A stretch of DNA of 22,965 bases from JBBSIN01 sp038232055 (lineage in GTDB: Bacteria; Actinomycetota; Actinomycetes; JADGOV01): assembly GCA_038232055.1 (NCBI GenBank), contig JBBSIN010000038.1, positions 1 to 22,965 of the forward strand, given 5' to 3'. The translations under genes and the position numbers were made by a program. Positions 1 through 7,494 of this stretch are shown piece after piece. The notes beneath the pieces are model-generated. The model had not been told where the DNA came from, did no database searches, and saw only the letters and a program-made list of their open reading frames with translations. How positions within the stretch are numbered: position 1 is the stretch's first letter; each line of letters begins with the position of its first letter.

Positions 1-650
1 AGCGGGATGTCGACGTGGACGCCTGGCGGCACGTAGATGAACGACCCGCCCGACCAGACGGAGGTGTTGAGCGCAGCGAACTTGTTGTCACCGACCGGGA
101 TCACCGAGCCGAAGTACTCCCGGAACATCTCGGGCTGCTCGCGTAGCGCTGTGTCGGTGTCGAGGAACAGCACCCCCTGCTGCTCGAGGTCCTCCCGGAT
201 CTGGTGGTAGACGACCTCCGACTCGTACTGCGCCGCCACGCCAGCGATGAGCCGCTGCTTCTCGGCCTCCGGAATGCCGAGCTTGTCGTAGGTCGCCTTG
301 ATGTCTGCCGGCAGCTCGTCCCAGCTCGTTGCCTGCTTCTCGGTCGAGCGGACGAAGTACTTGATGTGGTCGAAGTCGATGCCGGACAGGTCGGCGCCCC
401 ACGTCGGCATCGGCTTCTTCTCGAAGAGCGACAGGCCCTTGAGCCGCATCTTCAGCATCCACGCCGGCTCGTCCTTCAGCCGGGAGATGTTCTCCACGAC
501 CTCTCGGGAGAGTCCGCGCTCGGCGGTCGAGCCCGCGACGTCGGAGTCGGCCCAACCGAACTTGTAGCGGCCGATGCCTTCGAGCTCGGCGGGGCCGGCA
601 GGCTGAGCGGGCTGGGGCGACGCCTCGGTGGGGAGCGCAGTGGTGGTCAT
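1..650 (-). CDS. sufB: Fe-S cluster assembly scaffold SufB (N-terminal part, cut by window edge)
   Basis: SufB is a core subunit of the cytosolic SufBC2D scaffold that builds Fe-S clusters. About 216 codons are visible from the ATG at 650 down to base 1; the rest lies outside the window. The translation reads MTTTALPTEASPQPAQ, then the family-typical start of the fold: GIGRYKFGWADSD, LSREVVENISRLKDEPAWMLKMRLKGL, DLSGIDFDHIKYFVRSTEKQ, VVYHQIREDLEQQGVLFLDTDTAL and SVIPVGDNKFAALN, ending at YVPPGVHVDIPL just before the beta-helix core. The start is fixed by a 4-bp ATGA overlap with the stop of sufR (647-649), so translation is probably coupled. In actinomycetes sufD, sufC, sufS and sufU usually follow, here outside the window. 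Identity is firm from the conserved blocks. Confidence 0.95.
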   Translation of the reverse strand, partial: MTTTALPTEASPQPAQPAGPAELEGIGRYKFGWADSDVAGSTAERGLSREVVENISRLKDEPAWMLKMRLKGLSLFEKKPMPTWGADLSGIDFDHIKYFVRSTEKQATSWDELPADIKATYDKLGIPEAEKQRLIAGVAAQYESEVVYHQIREDLEQQGVLFLDTDTALREQPEMFREYFGSVIPVGDNKFAALNTSVWSGGSFIYVPPGVHVDIP

Positions 651-1489
651 CGGTCGGTCCTCTCGGACGTCGTGTTCTGCGGGCGGGTGATCTTCGGGCG
701 GGTGGTGGTCTGCGGGCGAGTGAGCGGAACGTGGGTCGTGCAGACGCCGTCGCCGTGCGCGATGGTCGCCAGCCGCTGCACGTGGGTGCCGAGCAGGCGA
801 CCGAACGCCGCCGTCTCGGCGTCACACAGCTGCGGGAACTGCTCTGCGACATGCTGCACCGGGCAGTGATGCTGGCAGATCTGGACACCGAGCCCGGCGG
901 CGCTCTGCGTGGATGCCGCATATCCGTCGGCGGACAGCGCCTCGGCCAGTGCGTACGGCCGCTCGGCTGGCGCCTCGTCGACGATGCGCGCGCCGTAGCG
1001 CCGCTCTAGGTCGGACACCCGGGCCTGCGCAAAGGCGCCGACCGCCTCCTCGCCACCCGTCTGAGCAAGCCATCGAAGCGCGGCCGTGGCGATGTCGTCG
1101 TACGCGTTATGCATGGTCTCGTGACCGGCGTCGGAGAGGGCGAAGAACCGGGCCGGCCGGCCCCGGCCGCGGGGGGCGTTGGTGGCGCGGGGCTCGCGGG
1201 CGACGACGGTGCCGTCGGCAAGCATGGCGTCGAGATGCCGGCGTACGGCCGCGGAGGTGAGCCCGAGCCGTTCGCCGAGGGAGGCCGCGGTGGACGGGCC
1301 CATTTCGAGCAACAGCCGGCCCACCCTGTCGCGGGTACGCCGGTCGACCCCGGGATCGGTTCTCGCGGCAACGTCGGTTCTCGCGGCAACGTCGGTTTTC
1401 ACGGCAACGTCGGTTCTCACGGCAACGTCGGTTTTCACAACAACATTGTCGCGTAAATCGGCGAGTCGGGCAACTTCCGGGCCGCGCAT
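647..1489 (-). CDS. sufR: SufR-type Fe-S-sensing transcriptional regulator
   Basis: A winged-helix repressor expected to sense Fe-S status and control the suf operon that it opens. The DNA-binding part is DRVGRLLLEMGPSTAASLGERLGLTSAAVRRHLDAMLADGTVVARE, followed by a GRGRPARFFALSDAGHE wing. The C-terminal half carries the cluster-ligand region CQHHCPVQHVAEQFPQLC and a further Cys in GDGVCTTHVP, as in SufR regulators (Mycobacterium Rv1460 type). Its TGA overlaps the sufB ATG. The start is uncertain. The frame is open to an ATG at 1684 (345 aa), but that extension is Ala/Thr/Pro/Arg-rich and unlike the family, so the ATG at 1489 (280 aa, near the family length) is preferred; neither has a strong ribosome-binding site. 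Between start and HTH lies a six-residue repeat (KTDVAV/RTDVAA) encoded by tandem DNA repeats. The function call is firm, the N-terminus is not. Confidence 0.85.
   Translation of the reverse strand: MRGPEVARLADLRDNVVVKTDVAVRTDVAVKTDVAARTDVAARTDPGVDRRTRDRVGRLLLEMGPSTAASLGERLGLTSAAVRRHLDAMLADGTVVAREPRATNAPRGRGRPARFFALSDAGHETMHNAYDDIATAALRWLAQTGGEEAVGAFAQARVSDLERRYGARIVDEAPAERPYALAEALSADGYAASTQSAAGLGVQICQHHCPVQHVAEQFPQLCDAETAAFGRLLGTHVQRLATIAHGDGVCTTHVPLTRPQTTTRPKITRPQNTTSERTDR
1356..1445. repeat. Five tandem 18-bp repeats inside sufR
   Basis: Five consecutive 18-bp units of the form TCGGTTYTCRCGGCAACG, beginning at 1356, 1374, 1392, 1410 and 1428; the last unit is diverged (…CACAACAACA). On the minus strand they encode a repeated hexapeptide (VAVKTD/VAARTD) just ahead of the SufR helix-turn-helix. 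Because 18 is a multiple of 3, copy-number change would keep the frame. Copies are nearly identical, which suggests recent slippage expansion. Confidence 0.9.
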
Positions 1490-1684
1490 TTCGCCGTGCG
1501 CTGACCCAGACGGTCTTGGGCCGGTCGCGGACGACGTCCGACGCGGTTCCACCGTGACCGGCTCCGTACACCCACACCGACCGGGGCGTACACCCACCGG
1601 AAGGCTCCTCGGGCGCGCGGCCGCGGCCACCGCGGTGGTCGTGGTCGTGGCGGTCGCCATCTCCGACGAGAGCGCCGGTCGCAT

Positions 1685-1767
1685 GGCGTTCCACCCTGAC
1701 CGCGCAACTGCGTCGTGCCGTTGAGCAACGCCGAAAAACTGTCACAGCCGGGTCGTACGGTCCACTC
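1685..1767. promoter_or_regulatory. Divergent sufR / HNH-pseudogene control region with inverted repeats
   Basis: This stretch separates the leftward sufR frame from the rightward HNH pseudogene. It contains GTTG-AG-CAAC at 1720-1729 and CTGT-C-ACAG at 1739-1747. SufR proteins bind short inverted repeats (CAAC-N6-GTTG in cyanobacteria; a TGTGA-type palindrome is recalled for mycobacteria), so one of these could be the autoregulatory operator. Neither matches a published spacing exactly, so this is a weak inference. If sufR starts at 1489, bases 1490-1684 are its leader, in which nothing else was recognised. Confidence 0.3.
1756..1761 (+). promoter_or_regulatory. Candidate leaderless -10 box for the HNH gene
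   Basis: TACGGT (TANNNT) ends six bases before the ATG at 1768, the spacing seen for leaderless actinobacterial transcripts. No ribosome-binding site precedes the ATG. No convincing -35 is visible. Confidence 0.4.
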
Positions 1768-3215
1768 ATGAGTGATCTTGGCTTGGTGCCGGTGCCGGTG
1801 CCGGTGCCGGTGCCGGCGCCGGTTTCGGCGCCGGCCTCGGGGCCGCGGTCGCCCGACGAGCTCGACGCTGCGGAGTTGGCGGCGTTGACCGACGAGCAGG
1901 TGGTCGACGAGCTGGCCACCTGGGCGGGGCGGGTGGCCGCCGGACAGGCGCGGCTGCTGGCCTATGTCGGGGAGCTGGACCGGCGGGAGGCCTGGGCCGC
2001 GGTCGGCGTGCTCTCCTGCGCGCACTGGCTGTCCTGGCGGCTGGGCATGGGCCTCCCGGCGGCCTACGAGCGGGTCCGGGCGGCCCGGGCGCTGCGCGAG
2101 CTGCCCGAGACGGCGGCCGCGTTCGGCGCCGGGCGGCTGTCCTTCAGCCAGGTCCGGGCGATCACCAGGGTCGCCGGTCCCGGCGACGAGCAGGTCTACC
2201 TGAGCATCGCCCGGCACACCAGCGGCGGGCAGCTGGAGCGGCTGGCCCGCGGGGTGCGCCGGGCCCGTCGGTCAACCCAGGACGCGGCGGACCCCGAACT
2301 CGCCGCGCACCGACTGCGCACCCGGATCCGCTACGAGGACGACGGCACCCTGATGATCAGCGCCCGGCTGCCGGCCGAGCACGGTGCGCTCGTGCTCGCC
2401 GCGCTCGAGGCGGCCCGGGCCGAGATCGACCACCAGCACCGGACCGAGATCGCAGCCGAGCCCAAGCCGGCCGCCGGAGATTTCTCCGCGGAAGAAAACT
2501 ATCCACAGGACGCTGACGCGGTTTCGGGCCAGGCGCCGCGGGCCACTCGCCGACGCGCTGCTGCGGCTGGGGCAGGACTACCTGGCCCGGCTGCGGGAGC
2601 AGCGACCCGACGCCGCCCGCCGCATCCGGGCGCGGCTGGTCGCCCAGGTCGACCCGCTGTCGGGGCTGGGCCCGGCTGCACGACGGCGAGCTGCTACCAC
2701 CCGCGTCCGTCCCGCCGGTGGTCGGCCCGCCGCTGGGCGGCCAGCCAGGGCTCAGCGGGCTGCGGCCGATCACCATGCTCGACCTGACCGCCCGGGACCT
2801 CGGCCGGGCCCGGCGGGAACCCGACCCCGCGCTGCGGGAGCACCTCGGCGCGGTCGACGGGGAACGCTGCCGGCACCCCGGCTGCACCCGTCGTCGCCGG
2901 CTGAAAGACCACCACGTCGTCTAATGGTCGGCCGGCGACCGGACCGACCTGGCGAACCTGATCCTGCTCTGCGCCCGGCACCACACCCTGGTGCACTCGC
3001 AGGGCTGCCGGCTCACCCTGCACCTCGACCGCACCCTGCAGGTCGCCACCGCCGACGGCACCCCGATCCGGCACCGGCCACCGTTGCCGTGGCGGCCCGC
3101 CGGCCAGCTCGACCCCGACGCGCGGATCGGGCCGAGCACCCTGCCGCCGCACACCCATGGGGACCGGCTCGACCTCGGCTACGCGGTCAGCGTCCTCCTG
3201 CACCAGGCCGCGTGA
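1768..3215 (+). pseudogene. DUF222/HNH endonuclease family protein (13E12-repeat type), disrupted
   Basis: Reading three frames in succession rebuilds one protein. Frame 1 from the ATG at 1768 gives a VPVPVP-rich leader and a DUF222 domain (DEQVVDELATWAGRVAAGQARLLAYVGELDRREAW … WRLGMGLPAAYERVRAARAL … LSFSQVRAITRV). Around 2520-2560 the homology moves to the next frame (LADALLRLGQDYLARLREQRPDAARR). Around 2660-2670 it moves again (LHDGELLPPASVPPVVGPP … DGERCRHPGCTRRRRLKDHHVV). A TAA at 2922-2924 interrupts the HNH motif, after which WSAGDRTDLANLILLCARHHTLVH completes it and the frame ends at 3215. The C…C, DHH, N and HH residues of the HNH zinc nuclease are still present. Two +1-type shifts plus a nonsense codon argue for decay rather than one sequencing error; neighbouring genes are intact. 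The family is multicopy and of unclear role in actinobacteria. Confidence 0.85.
1785..1820 (+). repeat. GGTGCC hexamer microsatellite in the HNH pseudogene
   Basis: Five perfect GGTGCC units (1785-1814) followed by one GGCGCC, encoding the VPVPVPVPAP leader of the DUF222 protein. It is a likely slippage site that keeps the frame. Confidence 0.85.
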
Positions 3216-3259
3216 CCTGCACGGCGCGCGGTAGTTCCCGGAGCCGCGCGTGACATCCG

Positions 3260-3265
3260 TAGACT
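3260..3265 (+). promoter_or_regulatory. Candidate -10 box of a near-leaderless ctaA promoter
   Basis: TAGACT fits the actinobacterial TANNNT -10 and lies nine bases before the ctaA ATG at 3275, so the transcript would start at or within a few bases of the start codon. No Shine-Dalgarno-like sequence precedes ctaA. The -35 is not evident. Confidence 0.45.
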
Positions 3266-3274
3266 GAGCCGGTC

Positions 3275-4228
3275 ATGGCGTCCCTCCGGGTCGGCCCGGC
3301 CGCCTTTCGGCGGCTCGCGTTCGCCGCGCTCACCGCGCTGGCCGCGATCGTGGTGACCGGTGGAGCGGTGCGGCTGACGTCATCCGGCCTGGGCTGCCCG
3401 ACCTGGCCGAAATGCACCCCCGGCTCGCTGACCGCCGAGCTCTCCTTCCATCCGATGGTGGAGTTCGCGAACCGGGTGGTCAGCGCGGCCGTCGGGCTTG
3501 TCGTGGTGGCGACGGTCGTCGGCGCACTCCGCCGTACGCCGCGCCGGAGCGACCTGACTGCTCTCTCGTTCGGCCTGCTGGCGGGCTACCTCGGGCAGGC
3601 TGTCCTCGGTGGGCTCACTGTCGTGTTCCACCTCACGCCGGTGTTGGTCATGGCCCACTTCCTGCTGTCCATGCTCCTGGTGCTCGACGCGTTCATGCTC
3701 TGGCAGCGAGCCGGGATGCCGTCCGGGAGGCGGCGAGCACTGGTCCGCGGGGAGGTGCTGCTGCTGGCCCGGGTCGTCAGCGTCACGGCCGTGCTCGTGC
3801 TCGTGCTCGGAACGGTCGTGACGGGCACCGGCCCGAACAGCGGCGCACTCGCCGTACGCCGGCTGCCCTTCGACCTGAACTCCGTCGCGCAGCTGCACTC
3901 CGATGCCGTGCTGTTCCTGACCGGCGTCACCGTCGCGCTCGCGGTCGTCTTACGCATGGTCACTGCACCAGCCGGCGTTCAGCGCCGGTGCCGGGTGCTG
4001 CTCGGCCTGATCGTCGGCCAGGCCGCCGTCGGCTTCGCGCAGTACTTCTTGGGGCTCCCCCGGGTACTGGTCGGCCTCCACATCCTCGGGGCGACGCTCT
4101 TCTGGCTCGCCACGCTGTCGCTGGAAGCAGCGATGCACGAGCCGGTCGACGGATCGGCCGCGGGGACTGCGGAGACGGACCAGCCATCGCTGCCGACGGG
4201 ACGGGCCCTGGCCGACGCCAGGCCGTGA
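3275..4228 (+). CDS. ctaA: Heme A synthase (CtaA/COX15 family)
   Basis: A membrane enzyme that oxidises the C8 methyl of heme O to the formyl group of heme A, the cofactor of aa3-type cytochrome oxidase. The 317-aa protein is strongly hydrophobic with about eight membrane segments. Family marks are GGAVRLTSSGLGCPTWPKC, with a Cys pair at residues 41 and 47 in the first outer loop, and His residues in SFHPMVEFANRVVS, VFHLTPVLVMAHFLLSM, AQLHSDAVLF and VGLHILGATLFW, expected to serve as heme ligands. The C-terminus is short and polar. The ATG at 3275 follows a TANNNT box by nine bases and the gene may be leaderless. It converges on ctaB with only two bases between stop codons, so no separate terminator fits between them. 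The two enzymes act in consecutive steps. Confidence 0.95.
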   Translation: MASLRVGPAAFRRLAFAALTALAAIVVTGGAVRLTSSGLGCPTWPKCTPGSLTAELSFHPMVEFANRVVSAAVGLVVVATVVGALRRTPRRSDLTALSFGLLAGYLGQAVLGGLTVVFHLTPVLVMAHFLLSMLLVLDAFMLWQRAGMPSGRRRALVRGEVLLLARVVSVTAVLVLVLGTVVTGTGPNSGALAVRRLPFDLNSVAQLHSDAVLFLTGVTVALAVVLRMVTAPAGVQRRCRVLLGLIVGQAAVGFAQYFLGLPRVLVGLHILGATLFWLATLSLEAAMHEPVDGSAAGTAETDQPSLPTGRALADARP

Positions 4229-4230
4229 CC

Positions 4231-5166
4231 TCACCGCAGCAGCAGCGTGTCGACCGCGACGGCCGCGAAAAGCAGGGTCAGATAGGTGATCGAGAACGAG
4301 AAGAGCCGCATGGGCGAAACCGAGGCGCCACGGCGTACGGCGACCTGCAGCCGGTGCGCCTCGCCGAGGAACAGGGCGCCCAGCCCGGCGGCGGCGATCG
4401 GATACAGCCACCCGGTCGAGCCGACCGGCCACAGCAGCAGTGACACGGCGACCATGCCCCAGCTGTAGGCGACGATCCGCCGGACGACGGTGCGCTGGTC
4501 GGCGACGACCGGGAGCATCGGTACCCCGGCCAGTGCGTAGTCGTCACGGAACCGCAGCGCCAGGGCCCAGAAGTGCGGTGGCGTCCACAGGAACACGATG
4601 CCGAAGAGCACGACCGGTGCCCACGCGAGTCGACCGGTGACCGCCGACCAGCCGATGAGCGTCGGCATGCAGCCGGCGGCGCCGCCCCAGACGATGTTCG
4701 ACGGCGTGGTCCGCTTCAAGGTCGCCGTGTAGATCAGCACGTAGAACAGGATCGCCGCGAGGGTCAAGGCCGCCGAGAGCACGTTGACGGTGATCGCCAG
4801 CAAACCGATCGCCACCACGCCGAGAGCTACCCCGAAAACCAGCGCCTCGGATGCGGACACGACCGCTGTCGCGAGCGGCCGGCGTTCGGTACGCCGCATC
4901 ACTACGTCGATGTCGCGGTCCAGGTAGCAGTTGAGCGCGTTGGCGCTGCCGGCGGCGAGCGACCCGCCGGCCAGCGTCGCGAGCATGAGCCACCACGACG
5001 GCAGGCCACCAGCCGCCAGCACCATGGCAGGCACCGTGGTCACCAACAGCAGCTCGATGATGCGTGGCTTGGTCAGCGCGACGTAGCCCCGCAGCCGGGC
5101 CCCTAGCGGCCGCCGGGAGGGGGCCGGAGCGTCGAGCGCCGCTGCTCGGGAGGCGAGGCTCGTCAC
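4231..5166 (-). CDS. ctaB: Protoheme IX farnesyltransferase (heme O synthase)
   Basis: An integral-membrane UbiA-family prenyltransferase that adds a farnesyl group to protoheme to make heme O, the substrate of CtaA. The 311-aa protein has about nine hydrophobic segments. The first Asp-rich active-site motif is NALNCYLDRDIDVVMRRTERRPLA (about residues 78-101), and the second conserved stretch is LRFRDDYALAGVPMLPVV; YVALTKPRIIELLLVTTVPAM near the N-terminus and LWTPPHFWALAL are also family-typical. Start ATG at 5166. It is divergent from tkt, whose start lies 204 bp away, and convergent with ctaA, an arrangement familiar from other actinomycetes. Also called cyoE/COX10. Confidence 0.95.
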   Translation of the reverse strand: MTSLASRAAALDAPAPSRRPLGARLRGYVALTKPRIIELLLVTTVPAMVLAAGGLPSWWLMLATLAGGSLAAGSANALNCYLDRDIDVVMRRTERRPLATAVVSASEALVFGVALGVVAIGLLAITVNVLSAALTLAAILFYVLIYTATLKRTTPSNIVWGGAAGCMPTLIGWSAVTGRLAWAPVVLFGIVFLWTPPHFWALALRFRDDYALAGVPMLPVVADQRTVVRRIVAYSWGMVAVSLLLWPVGSTGWLYPIAAAGLGALFLGEAHRLQVAVRRGASVSPMRLFSFSITYLTLLFAAVAVDTLLLR

Positions 5167-5288
5167 CGCGAAGATCCGGGGCGGGAGAACGCGTCGGACA
5201 CGGCAGAGAGGAGCACGCGGGAGACCTCGGGAGGACGGTCGGTGGTCGGCTGACGGGGGTGTTCACTCTAGCCGTGGCCGCCGGCCGG

Positions 5289-5316
5289 TTGCGTTGCGGG
5301 GCGGCGTGGGTAGGCT
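5289..5316 (+). promoter_or_regulatory. Candidate promoter of the pentose-phosphate operon
   Basis: In the ctaB-tkt gap, TTGCGT (5289-5294) and TAGGCT (5311-5316) are separated by 16 bp and lie about 55 bp before the tkt start. They fit loosely a housekeeping-sigma promoter. This is by eye; no start-site data. Confidence 0.35.
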
Positions 5317-5369
5317 CGATTTCGCCCGAAGATCGCATGCTTTGCCGAAGCGAAGGAGCCGGGATCCCG

Positions 5370-7478
5370 GTGTCCGAGAAGCCCGCCGCCACTAAGACGT
5401 CCAACACCCCATCCCCCGAGTGGGACGATGTCGACCGCAGGTCGGTCGACATCGTGCGGGCCCTTGCAATGGATGCCGTGGAGGCGGCCGGGTCGGGCCA
5501 TCCCGGTACGGCGATGAGTCTCGCGCCCGCGGCGTACCTCCTCTTCCAACAGCTGCTCAGGCACGACCCGACCGACCCGGACTGGCTCGGCCGCGACCGG
5601 TTCGTGCTCTCGTGCGGGCACTCGAGTCTCACCCTCTACATTCAGCTGTTCCTCTCCGGCTACGGCCTGACGGTCGACGACCTGGCCCTGTACCGGCAGT
5701 GGGGCAGTCTCACGCCCGGCCACCCCGAGCACGGGCACACGCTCGGGGTCGAGACGACGACCGGGCCGCTCGGACAGGGCATCGGCAACGGGGTCGGGAT
5801 GGCAATGGCCGCCCGGCGCGAGCGGGGGCTCTTCGACCCGGACGCCGCCGAGGGAGAGAGTGTCTTCGATCACACGATCTGGGTCTTCGCCTCCGACGGT
5901 GACATGGAGGAGGGCGTCCAGGCCGAGGCCGCGAGCCTGGCCGGCCACCAGCGGCTGGGCAACCTCGTGCTGCTCTACGACGACAACTCGATCTCCATCG
6001 AGGGCAACACCGACGTCGCCTTCAGCGAGGACGTCCTCGCTCGCTACGCCGCCTACGGTTGGCACACCCAGCGCGTCGAGGACGTCAACGACGTGCCCGC
6101 CCTCTACGAAGCGCTCGTCACCGCCCGCGACACCACCGACCGACCCTCGATCGTCGCAGTTACCTCGGTCATCGGCTGGCCGGCGCCGCATGCGCAAAAC
6201 ACCGGCAAGGCGCACGGGGCGGCGCTCGGCGCCGACGAGGTCGCGGCGACCAAGGAGGTCCTCGGCCTCGACCCGAGCAAGAAGTTCTCGGTCCCGGACG
6301 ACGTGCTCGCCCACTCCCGAGAGGTCATCGATCGCGGGCGGGAGCTGCACGCGGAGTGGGAGAAGCGGTTCGCGGCCTGGCAGGAGGCCAACCCCGAGCG
6401 GGCCGCCGAGCTCGACCGCATCCGCCAGCACCGGCTCCCGGAGGGGTGGCACGCGAAACTGCCGGAGTTCGACCCGGCCAAGCCGATGGCGACCCGCAAG
6501 GCCTCCGGTGCGGTGATCAACGCGATCGCGCCGATGCTGCCGGAGCTCTGGGGCGGCTCCGCCGACTTGGCGGAGTCCAACAACACGACCATCGAGGACG
6601 CCGAGTCCTTCGAGCCCGCCGGGCACCGTGCCGGCGGCCCGTACGGCCGGGTGCTGCACTTCGGCATCCGTGAGCACGCGATGGGCTCGACGATGAACGG
6701 GATGGCCCTGCACGGGGGGCTGCGGCCCTTCGGCGGGACGTTCCTGGTTTTCAGTGACTACATGCGCCCGGCCGTGCGGCTCGCCGCGATCATGAAGCTG
6801 CCCGTCGTCTACGTTTGGACGCACGACTCGATCGGCCTGGGCGAGGACGGTCCGACCCACCAGCCGATCGAGCAGCTGGCGGCGCTCCGCGCGATTCCGG
6901 GCCTGGACGTCGTACGTCCGGCGGACGCCACCGAGACGGCGGCCGCCTGGCGGACGATCCTCGAGCAGCCCGACCGGCCGGCCGGGCTCTGCCTCACCCG
7001 GCAGAATGTGCCGACGCTCGACCGCTCCCGCTACGGCAGCGTCGACCTCGTCGCCAAGGGCGCCTACGTGTTGGCCGAGGCCGGCGCCGGAATGCCGGTG
7101 GTCATCCTGATCGCGACCGGAAGTGAGGTGGCGATCGCGCTCGAGGCCCGGGAGCTGCTCGAGGCGGAGGGTACGCCGACCCGGGTGGTCTCGATGCCGT
7201 GCCGCGAATGGTTCCAGGCGCAGGAGCCGGCCTACCGGCAGACCGTGCTGCCGCCGAGCATCCGGGCGCGGGTCTCCGTCGAAGCGGCGGTGACCCTCGG
7301 CTGGCGCGACTTCGTCGGTGACGACGGCGAGAGCCTTGGCATCGACCACTACGGCGCCAGCGCGCCGTACGGAATCCTCTACGAGCAGCTCGGCTTGACG
7401 CCGGAGAGGGTGGTCGCCGCGGCCCACTCCAGCCTATCTCGGGTCGGCGCGACGAGCGGCTCGACGACCGGCACCTGA
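5370..7478 (+). CDS. tkt: Transketolase
   Basis: A thiamine-diphosphate enzyme that moves two-carbon units between ketose and aldose phosphates in the non-oxidative pentose-phosphate branch. The 702-aa length from the GTG at 5370 is normal for the family. N-terminal domain: AMDAVEAAGSGHPGTAMSLAP, SCGHSSLTLYIQLFLSGYGL, GHPEHGHTLGVETTTGPLGQGIGNGVGMAMA and the ThDP motif SDGDMEEGVQAEAASLAGHQRLGNLVLLYDDNSISIEG. Middle domain: GGSADLAESN, HFGIREHAMGSTMNGMALHGGLRPFGGTFLVFSDYMRPAVRLAAIMKLPVVYVWTHDSIGLGEDGPTHQPIEQLA. C-terminal domain: LIATGSEVAIALEAR and SVEAAVTLGWRDFVGDDGESLGIDHYGASAP. The GTG is preferred because AAGGAG lies at 5353-5358 and the family start follows; an in-frame ATG at 5337 is the alternative. 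First gene of the operon; tal begins 16 bp after the stop. Confidence 0.96.
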   Translation: MSEKPAATKTSNTPSPEWDDVDRRSVDIVRALAMDAVEAAGSGHPGTAMSLAPAAYLLFQQLLRHDPTDPDWLGRDRFVLSCGHSSLTLYIQLFLSGYGLTVDDLALYRQWGSLTPGHPEHGHTLGVETTTGPLGQGIGNGVGMAMAARRERGLFDPDAAEGESVFDHTIWVFASDGDMEEGVQAEAASLAGHQRLGNLVLLYDDNSISIEGNTDVAFSEDVLARYAAYGWHTQRVEDVNDVPALYEALVTARDTTDRPSIVAVTSVIGWPAPHAQNTGKAHGAALGADEVAATKEVLGLDPSKKFSVPDDVLAHSREVIDRGRELHAEWEKRFAAWQEANPERAAELDRIRQHRLPEGWHAKLPEFDPAKPMATRKASGAVINAIAPMLPELWGGSADLAESNNTTIEDAESFEPAGHRAGGPYGRVLHFGIREHAMGSTMNGMALHGGLRPFGGTFLVFSDYMRPAVRLAAIMKLPVVYVWTHDSIGLGEDGPTHQPIEQLAALRAIPGLDVVRPADATETAAAWRTILEQPDRPAGLCLTRQNVPTLDRSRYGSVDLVAKGAYVLAEAGAGMPVVILIATGSEVAIALEARELLEAEGTPTRVVSMPCREWFQAQEPAYRQTVLPPSIRARVSVEAAVTLGWRDFVGDDGESLGIDHYGASAPYGILYEQLGLTPERVVAAAHSSLSRVGATSGSTTGT

Positions 7479-7494
7479 GGAGAAGGAGCAACTC

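Noticed and set aside
1356..1445. CRISPR-like array
   Set aside because: The 18-bp units are contiguous with no spacers and lie inside a coding frame.
1107..1919. Minus-strand 270-codon frame with GTGTGTGTGT-like Gly-Thr repeats
   Set aside because: The Gly-Thr run is the GGTGCC hexamer read in another frame; the region is explained by sufR and the HNH leader.
5064..5369. N-terminal extension of transketolase (frame open from 5064)
   Set aside because: It overlaps ctaB on the other strand, is Arg/Gly-rich and unlike transketolases; the GTG at 5370 has a ribosome-binding site and gives the usual length.
5268..7427. 719-codon open frame on the minus strand opposite tkt
   Set aside because: Translation is rich in Arg/Gly/Val/His with no recognisable domain, while the plus strand carries all transketolase motifs; a typical high-GC shadow frame.
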